Below are positions 18,134 through 25,363 of a stretch of 64,000 bases of DNA, piece after piece; position 1 is the first letter of the stretch, and each line of letters starts with the position of its first letter. The notes below the pieces were generated by a model that worked only from the letters and a program-made list of their open reading frames with translations, was not told where the DNA came from and did not search any database. The stretch is from JADYZU01 sp964540965 (GTDB taxonomy: Bacteria; Pseudomonadota; Alphaproteobacteria; Rhodobacterales; Rhodobacteraceae), in assembly GCA_964540965.1 (NCBI GenBank), contig CAZIOT010000004.1:1-64000 (forward strand), in the 5' to 3' direction. The position numbers and the translations under genes were made by a program.

Positions 18134-19801
18134 ATGTACCGCTACAACGACTTTGACCAGGCTTTCGTCCGCGAACGGGTGGCCCAGTTCCGCGGCCAGG
18201 TCGAACGCCGCGTCGACGGCTCGCTGACCGAGGACGAATTCCGGCCGCTGCGGCTGATGAACGGCCTTTACCTGCAACTGCACGCCTACATGCTGCGGGT
18301 GGCGATCCCCTATGGCACGCTGAACCCGGTCCAGATGCGGCAACTGGCGATGATCGCCGAACGCTGGGACAAGGGTTACGGCCATTTCACCACGCGGCAG
18401 AACATCCAGTTCAACTGGCCGCGGCTCAAGGACGTGCCCGATATCCTGTCGGCCCTTGCCGATGTGCAGATGCACGCGATCCAGACCAGCGGCAACACGG
18501 TGCGCAATGTCACCGCCGACCATTTCGCCGGCGCCGCCGCCGACGAGATCGCCGATCCGCGCCCGGTGGCCGAGCTTTTGCGGCAATGGTCCACCGACCA
18601 CCCGGAATTCCAGTTCCTGCCGCGCAAGTTCAAGATCGGCATCACCGGCAGCCCCAACGACCGCGCTGTCACCCGCGCCCATGACATCGGCCTGCGCATG
18701 GTCCGCAACGACCGGGGCGAGCCGGGGTTCGAGGTGCTGGTGGGCGGCGGTCTGGGCCGCACACCGATGATCGGCCAGGTGATCAGCCCCTTCGTGCCGC
18801 AGGCCGACCTACTGCCCTATGTCGAGGCGGTGCTGGCCGTCTACAACCTGCTCGGCCGCCGCGACAACAAGTTCAAGGCGCGGATCAAGATCACCGTGTT
18901 CGAGAACGGGCTCGACCATTTCCGCGCCGAAGTGGATCGTGAATTCCTGCGCACCCGCGCGGCGTTTTCCGGCGTCGATCAGGATATCCTTGCCCAGATC
19001 GAACAGCATTTCGCGCCGCCCGCCTTCCGCAACGCGCCGATTGACGGTTATGAGGCGCACCGCTCCGCCAATCCGGGGTTCCGGTCCTGGACCGACACCA
19101 ACCTGACCGCGCACCGCCATGACGGCTATGCCATCGTCTCGGTCAGCCTCAAGAAACACGGCACCACGCCGGGCGATGCCACGGCCCATCAGATGCGGGT
19201 GCTGGCGGATCTGGCGGAACGCTATGGCCATTCCGACATCCGCATCAGCCATGAGCAGAATGTCATCCTGCCGCATGTCCACAAATCCGACCTGCCGGCC
19301 GTCTATCTGGCGCTGCGCGATGCCGATCTTGCCACCGCCAATATCGGGCTGATTTCCGACATCATCGCCTGCCCCGGCATGGACTACTGCGCGCTGGCCA
19401 CCGCCCGGTCGATCCCGGTGGCGCAGGAAATCGCCACGCGCTTTGACGAACTCAGGCTGGAACACGACATCGGGCCGCTCAAGATCAAGATCTCGGGCTG
19501 CATCAATGCCTGCGGGCACCACCATGTCGGCCATATCGGCATCCTGGGCCTCGACCGGGCCGGGGTCGAGAATTACCAGATCACGCTCGGCGGCGACGGG
19601 ACCGAGACCGCGGCCATCGGCGAAAAGACCGGCCCCGGTTTCGCCTATGACGAGATCGTGCCCGCCATCGAGCGGATCGTCGGCGCCTATCTGGCCGGCC
19701 GGCAGGCGCCCGGGGAAACCTTCCTCGACTTCTACCGCCGCGTCGGGATGGGGCCGTTCAAGGCCGCGCTCTATGAAACGGAGACGGCCGATGCCGCTTG
19801 A
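18134..19801 (+). CDS. cysI: Sulfite reductase hemoprotein (nitrite/sulfite reductase)
   Basis: 555 residues with two ferredoxin-like halves of the siroheme nitrite/sulfite reductase family. The four cysteines of the coupled [4Fe-4S]-siroheme centre are in ACPGMDYCAL and GCINACGHHHVGH. Early motif YGHFTTRQNIQFNWP is also typical. It reduces sulfite to sulfide for cysteine synthesis. The operon context (siroheme synthase, APS reductase, DUF934) favours assimilatory sulfite over nitrite reduction. The electron donor could be the nearby ferredoxin-NADP reductase through a ferredoxin. Confidence 0.95.
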   Translation: MYRYNDFDQAFVRERVAQFRGQVERRVDGSLTEDEFRPLRLMNGLYLQLHAYMLRVAIPYGTLNPVQMRQLAMIAERWDKGYGHFTTRQNIQFNWPRLKDVPDILSALADVQMHAIQTSGNTVRNVTADHFAGAAADEIADPRPVAELLRQWSTDHPEFQFLPRKFKIGITGSPNDRAVTRAHDIGLRMVRNDRGEPGFEVLVGGGLGRTPMIGQVISPFVPQADLLPYVEAVLAVYNLLGRRDNKFKARIKITVFENGLDHFRAEVDREFLRTRAAFSGVDQDILAQIEQHFAPPAFRNAPIDGYEAHRSANPGFRSWTDTNLTAHRHDGYAIVSVSLKKHGTTPGDATAHQMRVLADLAERYGHSDIRISHEQNVILPHVHKSDLPAVYLALRDADLATANIGLISDIIACPGMDYCALATARSIPVAQEIATRFDELRLEHDIGPLKIKISGCINACGHHHVGHIGILGLDRAGVENYQITLGGDGTETAAIGEKTGPGFAYDEIVPAIERIVGAYLAGRQAPGETFLDFYRRVGMGPFKAALYETETADAA

Positions 19802-20528
19802 TTCTCCCGTCGCCGAGCGTGTGGCGCGGCTGAATGCGCGCTATCGCCACCACGGCGCCACCGCGGTGCTGGAACATGCCCTGCGCGACGCCGAGGTCGG
19901 GCGCATCGCGCTGGTGTCGTCCTTTGGCGCCGAATCGGTGGTGCTCTTGCACATGATCGCGGTGATGGACCGCGACACGCCGGTGCTGTTCATCGACACC
20001 GAGATGTTGTTCGCCGAGACCCTGGCCTATCAGCTCGACCTGACCGAGCGGCTGCATCTGCGCAACCTTCAGGTCATCCGCGCCGACCGGGCGCAGGTCT
20101 TTGCCCGCGACAACGAAGGGCTCTTGCACCAATACGACCCCGACGCCTGCTGCACCCTGCGCAAGACCGAGCCGCTGCAACAGGCGCTTTCGGGCTATGA
20201 CGCCTGGATCACCGGGCGCAAACGCTATCAGGGGGCCAGCCGCGCCGATCTCGACTTCTTCGAGAACGAGGGCGATATCCGCATCAAGGTCAATCCGCTG
20301 GTCCACTGGACCACGGCCGACCTGCAGGAATATATCGCCGAGAACCGCCTGCCGCGGCATCCGCTGGTTGCCAAGGGCTATCCCTCGATCGGTTGCGCCC
20401 CCTGCACCACGCGGGTGAACGACGGCGAGGATCCGCGCGCCGGCCGCTGGCGCAGCCTTGAAAAGACCGAATGCGGCATTCACTTCGTGGACGGCAAGCT
20501 GGTCCGCAAGACCCCCGCCGCCGCCTGA
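19791..20528 (+). CDS. cysH: APS/PAPS reductase CysH, four-cysteine type
   Basis: 245 residues. It has the PP-loop-like SSFGAESVVLLHM, the substrate motif ITGRKRYQGASR and the C-terminal catalytic segment KTECGIH. Two Cys pairs, DACCTLRK and GCAPCTTRV, bind a [4Fe-4S] cluster, which marks the plant/alphaproteobacterial type that prefers adenylylsulfate over PAPS. It delivers sulfite to CysI. It starts 11 bp inside the end of cysI, so the genes are coupled. Confidence 0.96.
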   Translation: MPLDSPVAERVARLNARYRHHGATAVLEHALRDAEVGRIALVSSFGAESVVLLHMIAVMDRDTPVLFIDTEMLFAETLAYQLDLTERLHLRNLQVIRADRAQVFARDNEGLLHQYDPDACCTLRKTEPLQQALSGYDAWITGRKRYQGASRADLDFFENEGDIRIKVNPLVHWTTADLQEYIAENRLPRHPLVAKGYPSIGCAPCTTRVNDGEDPRAGRWRSLEKTECGIHFVDGKLVRKTPAAA

Positions 20529-20537
20529 GAGGATTTC

Positions 20538-20945
20538 ATGACCGTCATCGTCACCGACGCCGGGTTTGCGGCCGATGATTTCACCGGCGCTTTCGTGCCC
20601 TTGGCCGAGGCCGGCGCCGGGGTAAGCGCGCTGGAACTTGGCCCCGCCGACCATGCCGAGGCACTGGCCGGGCGGCTGGAGGGGGTCGGCGCGATCCGCG
20701 TCCTGTTCCCGGCCTTCAACGACGGCCGCGGTTTCACCATCGCCCGCCGCCTGCGGTCCATGGGGTTCACCGGGCGGCTGCGCGCCGCCGGCCATGTCCT
20801 GTCCGACCAATATGCCATGGCCCGCCGCTGCGGTTTCGACGAGGTCGAGATCGGCGACGATCTCGCCGCCCGCCAGCCGCAGGACCAGTGGCAATTCCGC
20901 GCCGATTGGGGCAATCACTTCTACCAGGGACGGCTGCGCGCGTGA
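20538..20945 (+). CDS. DUF934 protein of the sulfite-reduction operon
   Basis: 135 residues matching DUF934 (oxidoreductase-like CysH neighbour). Visible conserved parts are FNDGRGFTIARRLRSMGFTG, LRAAGHVLSDQYAMARRCGFDEVE and the terminal WGNHFYQGR. It has no cysteine cluster motif. It closes the cys operon 9 bp after cysH and is followed by a terminator. Members are almost always linked to sulfite reductase; a role in electron transfer or assembly is inferred. Confidence 0.88.
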   Translation: MTVIVTDAGFAADDFTGAFVPLAEAGAGVSALELGPADHAEALAGRLEGVGAIRVLFPAFNDGRGFTIARRLRSMGFTGRLRAAGHVLSDQYAMARRCGFDEVEIGDDLAARQPQDQWQFRADWGNHFYQGRLRA

Positions 20946-20971
20946 CTGCGGGCCTGACCCAGCCACCGGGC

Positions 20972-20993
20972 AAGGCGATATATCGCCTTTTCC
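20972..20993 (+). terminator. Terminator of the cys operon
   Basis: A perfect 18-bp palindrome AAGGCGATATATCGCCTT (20972-20989) runs into TTCC. It lies 27 bp after the DUF934 stop and separates the cys operon from fpr. Confidence 0.65.
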
Positions 20994-21041
20994 TGATCCG
21001 TCCCCCGCAGTAAAGGAGGCGGCGACAGCCGCCCGAAGCCG

Positions 21042-21872
21042 ATGAACGACATGACCCTTGCCCCCGAACCTTCCGAAGCCGCGCCCAAGCTGACGCTGCC
21101 CGATGCCCAGACCGTCACCAGCGTCCGCCACTGGACCGACCGGCTGTTCTCGTTCCGCGTCACCCGGCCGCGGTCGCTGCGCTTCCGCTCCGGCGAATTC
21201 GTGATGATCGGGCTGCTGGGCGACAACGGAAAGCCGCTCTTGCGCGCCTATTCCATCGCCTCGCCGGCCTGGGATGACGAACTGGAATTCTATTCGATCA
21301 AGGTGCCCGACGGGCCCCTGACCTCGAAACTGCAACATATCCAGCCGGGCGACGAGATCATCCTGCGGCCAAAACCGGTGGGCACGCTGGTCCATGACGC
21401 GCTCTTGCCCGGCAAGAGGGTGTGGTTCCTCGCCACCGGCACCGGCATCGCGCCCTTCGCCAGCCTGATGCGCGAACCCGAGACCTACGAGAAATTCGAC
21501 GAGGTCATCATGATGCACACCTGCCGGACCGTCGATGAACTCGAATACGGACGGCAACTGGTCGAAAGCCTGAAGGACGATCCGCTGATCGGCGAACTGG
21601 TCGGCGACAAGCTGCGCTATTACCCGACCACGACGCGCGAGGATTTTCCCTGCATGGGCCGGATCACCGACAACCTGACCAGCGGCAAGGTCTTTGCCGA
21701 CCTTGGCATCGCACCGATGAACCCGGCCGAGGACCGGGCGATGGTCTGCGGCAGCCTGGCTTTCAACAAGGACGTGATGGCGGTGCTTGACGGATTCGGC
21801 CTGCGCGAAGGCGCCAATTCCGAACCGCGGGAATATGTCGTCGAAAAGGCCTTTGTCGGCGACGGGATCTGA
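21042..21872 (+). CDS. fpr: Ferredoxin-NADP reductase
   Basis: 276 residues, FAD-dependent FNR of the bacterial subclass. FAD-binding LLRAYSIASPAWDD, flavin region GPLTSKLQHIQPGDEI, NADP-binding FLATGTGIAPFASLMRE, and C-terminal AMVCGSLAFNKDVMAVLDGFG ending in an extended tail. It moves electrons between NADPH and ferredoxin/flavodoxin, which could serve CysI or the P450. The ATG at 21042 is used; a strong AAAGGAGG lies 22 nt upstream but a GGCGGC/GCCGCC hairpin (21018-21033) sits between and may shorten the effective spacing. Confidence 0.94.
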   Translation: MNDMTLAPEPSEAAPKLTLPDAQTVTSVRHWTDRLFSFRVTRPRSLRFRSGEFVMIGLLGDNGKPLLRAYSIASPAWDDELEFYSIKVPDGPLTSKLQHIQPGDEIILRPKPVGTLVHDALLPGKRVWFLATGTGIAPFASLMREPETYEKFDEVIMMHTCRTVDELEYGRQLVESLKDDPLIGELVGDKLRYYPTTTREDFPCMGRITDNLTSGKVFADLGIAPMNPAEDRAMVCGSLAFNKDVMAVLDGFGLREGANSEPREYVVEKAFVGDGI

Positions 21873-21890
21873 CCGTCAGGGATGACGGAG

Positions 21891-21946
21891 AACGGGGGCC
21901 TTCCGGCCCCCGTTTTCGTTTGGCGTGGCGGGCATTTGCCCGCCAC
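21891..21946 (+). terminator. Terminator of fpr followed by a second hairpin
   Basis: Stem AACGGGGGCC / GGCCCCCGTT (21891-21914) with a TTCC loop runs into TTCGTTT. A second hairpin, arms GTGGCGGGC / GCCCGCCAC (21925-21946), follows and ends 4 bp before the stop codon of the convergent gene. The pair matches the twin-hairpin pattern of the other convergent gaps. Confidence 0.8.
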
Positions 21947-21950
21947 CCCT

Positions 21951-22775
21951 TCACATCCCGAGTTCGATGCGGATCCGCTCGAGCACATCCGGCAGGAGCG
22001 TCGGCGCGTTCTGGGCGTTGGTCACCGCGGTGGTCAGAAGCGTCTTCTGCGCATCGTCCAGCGACGAGGCGGCGATGGCCGCCGTCACCTGGGCGATGTC
22101 AAAGCCGTCGGCGGTAAAGGCCGCCGGGTCGATGGCAGCCGGCGCCGCTTCGGCCGCCGGCTCCTCGGCGGCGGGTTCTTCGGCCGGAGCGGGCTCCTCT
22201 GCCGGGGCCTCCTCCGCCGGTGCCGCTTCGGTGGCGGCCTCCTCGGCCGGCGCCGCCTCGGTCGTCGCCTCGACGGCCTCGGCCACCGGCGCCGCGGCCA
22301 GTGCCTCGTTCAGCGCGGCCAGTGCCGCCGAGGCCTCGGCGGCCGCGGCCCGCGCGGCGGCGGCTTCGGCAGCGGCGGATTCGGCGGCGGCCCCGGCGGC
22401 TTCGGACGCGGCATTCACCGTATCGGCCGAAAGCCCCGCCTGCGCCGCAGCATCGGCCGAGGCCTGCGCGGCTGTCGCCGCCGCCTCGGCGCGGTCGGCG
22501 GCGGCAGTTGCCGCCTCGACCGCGGCCTGCACCTCGCCCAGCGCCCCCGCGGCGCCTTCGGCACCCGCGACCAGATCGGCGATGCCGGCGGTCTGTTCCG
22601 CCAGCCCGTCGGCACTGGCCTGGGCCGCGTCGGCCGCGCCGGTCGCCGTCGCCACCGCCGACTCGATCGCCGCCGCGCCATCCTCGACCTTGCCGACCGC
22701 GCCGGCCGAATACCAGGCGGTGCCGATGCCGACGACTGCCGCCGCGATGGCCACTACCGATGCCGTATTTCCCAC
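21951..22775 (-). CDS. Ala/Glu-rich hypothetical protein with N-terminal hydrophobic anchor
   Basis: About 274 residues. A hydrophobic N-terminus (ASVVAIAAAVVGIGTAWY) is followed by a long Ala-rich helical region (residues ~30-170, heptad-like, probable coiled coil) and an acidic APAEEAA/EEP repeat linker. A short globular end reads AFTADGFDIAQVTAAI, then DDAQKTLLTTAV and LPDVLERIRIELGM. Start uncertain: a GTG at 22775 follows GGGGGG and AAGGA, while an ATG at 22856 would overlap the tig terminator. No family is recognised; a membrane-tethered envelope protein is plausible. Confidence 0.6.
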   Translation of the reverse strand: MGNTASVVAIAAAVVGIGTAWYSAGAVGKVEDGAAAIESAVATATGAADAAQASADGLAEQTAGIADLVAGAEGAAGALGEVQAAVEAATAAADRAEAAATAAQASADAAAQAGLSADTVNAASEAAGAAAESAAAEAAAARAAAAEASAALAALNEALAAAPVAEAVEATTEAAPAEEAATEAAPAEEAPAEEPAPAEEPAAEEPAAEAAPAAIDPAAFTADGFDIAQVTAAIAASSLDDAQKTLLTTAVTNAQNAPTLLPDVLERIRIELGM

Positions 22776-22851
22776 TTCCTTGCCCCCCGTTAGGATTCCT
22801 CTTTCCCGGCAATCTGGCGACAAAGCGGCCGGATCGTCAACCGCAGGCGGC

Positions 22852-22882
22852 AACAAAAAAGGGCGCCCGCAGGCGCCCTTTT
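22852..22882 (-). terminator. Terminator of tig
   Basis: On the minus strand GGGCGCC / GGCGCCC (22861-22867 and 22872-22878) closes a 4-base loop and is followed by TTTTTTG. It lies 22 bp after the tig stop codon. Confidence 0.85.
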
Positions 22883-22903
22883 CCGACCGGGATCAGACCC
22901 GGA

Positions 22904-24235
22904 TCATTCCACTTCCAGCGCGTCCACGGCGGCCTTCAGCTCGTCCTTGGTCGCGGCCTTTTCCGTCACCTTCGCCTGGGCGAAGATGTGGTCGATCACC
23001 TTGTCCTCGAAGATGGGCGCCTGGATCTGCTGACGGGCCGCGGCGTTCTGCTGGATGAACTCGAAGAACTGACGTTCCTGGCCGCGATACTGGCGGGCCT
23101 GGTTCAGGATCGCCTGCGTCAGCTCCTGATCGGTGACCTTGATCTCGGCCTTCTGGCCGACATCGGCCAGAAGCAGGCCCAGTTTCACACGGCGCACGGC
23201 AAGGCGCTTGTGCTCGTCGTTGGGGTCGATGGCGTCATGGTTGTGACCATGTTCCTCGGGGTGTTCCTCGTGCCAGAGCTGGTGGGCGATCTGGTTCGCC
23301 TCGGCCTCGACCAGGCTGGGCGGAAGGTCGAAATCCACCAGCTTGTCCAGCGCATCAAGCAGCGCGCGCTTGGCAACGGTGCGGGCGGCGCCGGTGTATT
23401 CGGCGGCCAGACGCTCGGTGATCTGGCTGCGCAGGGCGGCCAGGTCATCGGCGCCGAACTGCTTGGCCAGGTCGTCGTTGACCTCGGCGGCCTTGGGTTC
23501 CTTCACCGCCTTGACGGTGCAGGTGAAGACGGCCTTCTTGCCGGCCAGGTGGCTGGCGCCGTAATCGGCCGGGAAGGTGACCTCGACATCCTTTTCCTCG
23601 CCGGCCTTGACGCCGACCAGACCGGCCTCGAATCCCGGGATGAAGGAATTCGAGCCGAGCACCAGCGGATAATCGGTGGCGGTGCCGCCCTCGAACGCCT
23701 CGCCGTCGACGCGGCCGACAAAGTCGATCACCACCTGATCGCCGTCCTTGGCCTTCGACCCCTTCTTGCGGTCGTCAAAGGTCTTGGCGGTGTCGGCCAG
23801 ATTGCCCAGCGCCTCGTCGACCGAGGCCTCGTCGGGCGCGACCACCAGCCGGTCAAGCGCGACCGAGGACAGATCGACCGCCGGAACCTCGGGCAGGCGT
23901 TCGTACGAGACATCGACCAGAACGTCGTCGCCTTCCTTCCAGTCCTCGTTGGTCATCTTGACCTGCGGCTGCATCGCCGGACGGTCGCCCGAGGATTCCA
24001 GATGGCCGTTCACCGCGCCGTCGATGGTTTCCTGCATCGCCTCGCCCAGAAGGCGGGGGCCGAACTGCTTGCGCAGCAGGGCCATCGGCACCTTGCCCTT
24101 GCGAAAGCCCTTCATCTCGATGCCCGGCTGCGCCTCGACCAGCTTGGCCTGGACCTTGTCGTCCAGTTCCGCGGCGGTGACGGTGATCCGGTAGCTGCGC
24201 TTCAGACCGTCGTTCAGGGTCTCGGTGACCTGCAT
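22904..24235 (-). CDS. tig: Trigger factor
   Basis: 443 residues with the three trigger-factor parts: N-terminal ribosome-binding domain (MQVTETLNDGLKRSYRITV, and the loop MKGFRKGKVPMALLRKQFG), the FKBP-type prolyl isomerase domain (QVVIDFVGRVDGEAFEGG, VLGSNSFIPGFEAGLVG) and the C-terminal chaperone arms. It binds nascent chains at the ribosome exit. The ATG at 24235 is chosen; a longer frame would read back through the tRNA-Leu gene 24 bp upstream. The His/Glu-rich stretch HEEHPEEHGHNHD within the C-terminal part is unusual and could bind metal. Confidence 0.97.
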   Translation of the reverse strand: MQVTETLNDGLKRSYRITVTAAELDDKVQAKLVEAQPGIEMKGFRKGKVPMALLRKQFGPRLLGEAMQETIDGAVNGHLESSGDRPAMQPQVKMTNEDWKEGDDVLVDVSYERLPEVPAVDLSSVALDRLVVAPDEASVDEALGNLADTAKTFDDRKKGSKAKDGDQVVIDFVGRVDGEAFEGGTATDYPLVLGSNSFIPGFEAGLVGVKAGEEKDVEVTFPADYGASHLAGKKAVFTCTVKAVKEPKAAEVNDDLAKQFGADDLAALRSQITERLAAEYTGAARTVAKRALLDALDKLVDFDLPPSLVEAEANQIAHQLWHEEHPEEHGHNHDAIDPNDEHKRLAVRRVKLGLLLADVGQKAEIKVTDQELTQAILNQARQYRGQERQFFEFIQQNAAARQQIQAPIFEDKVIDHIFAQAKVTEKAATKDELKAAVDALEVE

Positions 24236-24258
24236 CTGTCGTCCTTCTTTCTCTACTC

Positions 24259-24343
24259 TGGTGCGGGTGGAGGGACTTGAACCCCCACGCCTTGCGGCGC
24301 CAGAACCTAAATCTGGTGCGTCTGCCAGTTTCGCCACACCCGC
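24259..24343 (-). tRNA. tRNA-Leu (TAG)
   Basis: The reverse complement has the acceptor stem GCGGGTG paired with a wobble-containing CACCCGC, followed by A and an encoded CCA (24259-24261). The anticodon stem CCAGA/TCTGG closes loop TTTAGGT, giving anticodon TAG. A long variable arm (GCGCCGCAAGGCG region) marks a class II tRNA, and the T arm has GTTCAAGTC. Confidence 0.93.
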
Positions 24344-24512
24344 ATGATGACAAGGGGGGCGGCACGGTTCCTCCCCGGATTGGCGCGCTTCCTAGCAAAG
24401 GGCGGATGCCAAGACCAGACGGAAATTCGGCCCCGAAACGTCGCGCGTTCAACCAAATGCTGACACATTTGCCGGCAAGAAGGGGCAGAGGTTCCATGAA
24501 AGGCTGCCGCCG

Positions 24513-24965
24513 ATGTATCCCGCCCTGACCCTGAAGCTGCCGAAAAGCGAAACCGGGATCGCGGGCCTGCCCGCCGGCACGACCGTGCTAACCCTGGCCG
24601 GGGAACTTCCGGTCGAGCATCTGGTGGCCGGCGACCGCATCATCACCCGCGACGCCGGCATCGCCGTGCTGCGCGGGGTCAAGGTGGCGGTGGCCGAAGT
24701 GGCGATGGTGCGCATCCGCGCCGGATCCCTGGGCCATACCCGCCCCGACCGCGACACCGCCGTCGCGCCGGGCACCCCGGTGCTGATCCGCGACTGGCGC
24801 GCGCAGGCGCTTTACGCGCAGCCCTCGGCCATGGTCCCCGCCGCGCGCCTGTGCGACGGCGAATTCATCGCCACCCTGCCCGCCGCCTCCGTGCGCCTCT
24901 TCGCGCTCGATTTCGACCGGCCGCATGTCATCTATGCCGACGGTCTGGAAATCGGCACCGCCTGA
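24513..24965 (+). CDS. Hint-fold (hedgehog/intein-like) protein, probably inactive
   Basis: 150 residues. GTTVLTLAGELPVEHLVAGD followed by RIITRDAGIAVLRGV matches the start of the Hint domain of rhodobacterial proteins (usual form CF.pGT.I.T..G..pVE.L..GD.v.T.D.G). Further on, VRIRAGSLGHTRPDRDTAV and VPAARLCDGEFI match the middle and end. The nucleophilic Cys that opens active Hint domains is absent: the family's CF.pGT start has become LPAGT here. The terminal Asn is also missing. Autoprocessing is therefore unlikely. It is divergent from tig/tRNA-Leu and has no partner domain. Function unknown. Confidence 0.7.
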   Translation: MYPALTLKLPKSETGIAGLPAGTTVLTLAGELPVEHLVAGDRIITRDAGIAVLRGVKVAVAEVAMVRIRAGSLGHTRPDRDTAVAPGTPVLIRDWRAQALYAQPSAMVPAARLCDGEFIATLPAASVRLFALDFDRPHVIYADGLEIGTA

Positions 24966-25042
24966 CCTTGCGGAGTGCGCTTGCGCGCACGAATCCTTGC
25001 CTCGTCGTCGCCTTGCGGCTCCTCCTCAGGGTTGCCTCCGGC

Positions 25043-25115
25043 GGGGATATTTATGGACGAAGAATGAGTGTGAGCTTCTGTTCCCCATTCTTCGTCCGGA
25101 AATATCCTCGGGGGG
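25043..25115. repeat. Inverted pair of the GGATATTT..GACGAAGAATGA element
   Basis: The forward copy GGGGATATTTATGGACGAAG plus AATGA occupies 25043-25067. A reverse copy (CATTCTTCGTCC, then GGAAATATCCTCGGGGG) occupies 25086-25115. Together they can form a stem of about 25 bp. Two single copies occur at 31818-31840 and 43662-43684. Confidence 0.8.
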
Positions 25116-25206
25116 TGAATGCGCCGCAAGGCGCAGAGGGGGGCGGAAGGCCCCCCTTCTTCCTTCCGCCGGGCTTCGGCCCGGCGCCCCCGCCCCACCT
25201 GGCATT

Positions 25207-25218
25207 CTAACATGTCAG
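25207..25218. promoter_or_regulatory. GntR-type operator, copy 1 (transporter operon)
   Basis: CTAACATGTCAG differs by one base from the perfect palindrome CTAACATGTTAG found at the gntR start at 37468. It lies 146 bp before the binding-protein gene and 3 bp before TTGACT, a possible -35. Confidence 0.6.
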
Positions 25219-25363
25219 TGCTTGACTTTGGGGGGGTGGCCTACCAAGGTTTGGCCATCCGGGGGAAACCGGAGCCGGGAAGGACCGGCGGCACGGCTCT
25301 GAGGAGGGCCGGCCGGCGATCCCGGCCAAAGGCGGCCGCGCCGCCATAGCGGGAGGATTTCGA

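Larger units (their letters stand above)
24966..25363. other. 398-bp intergenic region rich in hairpins and repeats
   Basis: No gene is supported here. It contains an inverted pair of the GGATATTT/GACGAAGAATGA element (25043-25115), a GCGCCGCAAGGCGC hairpin, a terminator-like stem GGGGGG/CCCCCC with a TTCTTCCTTCC tail (25138-25167), a TTCG-capped stem GCCGGGC/GCCCGGC (168-185 of this kb), a GntR-type operator (25207-25218) and TTGACT at 25222 as a possible -35 for the transporter operon. Confidence 0.7.

Noticed and set aside
22904..23400. Metal-sensor role for the His-rich stretch in trigger factor
   Set aside because: A short HEEHPEEHGHNHD run alone is not evidence of metal sensing; it is noted only as unusual.
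24236..24337. An N-terminal extension of trigger factor
   Set aside because: Those codons are the tRNA-Leu gene read as protein. The true start is the ATG at 24235.
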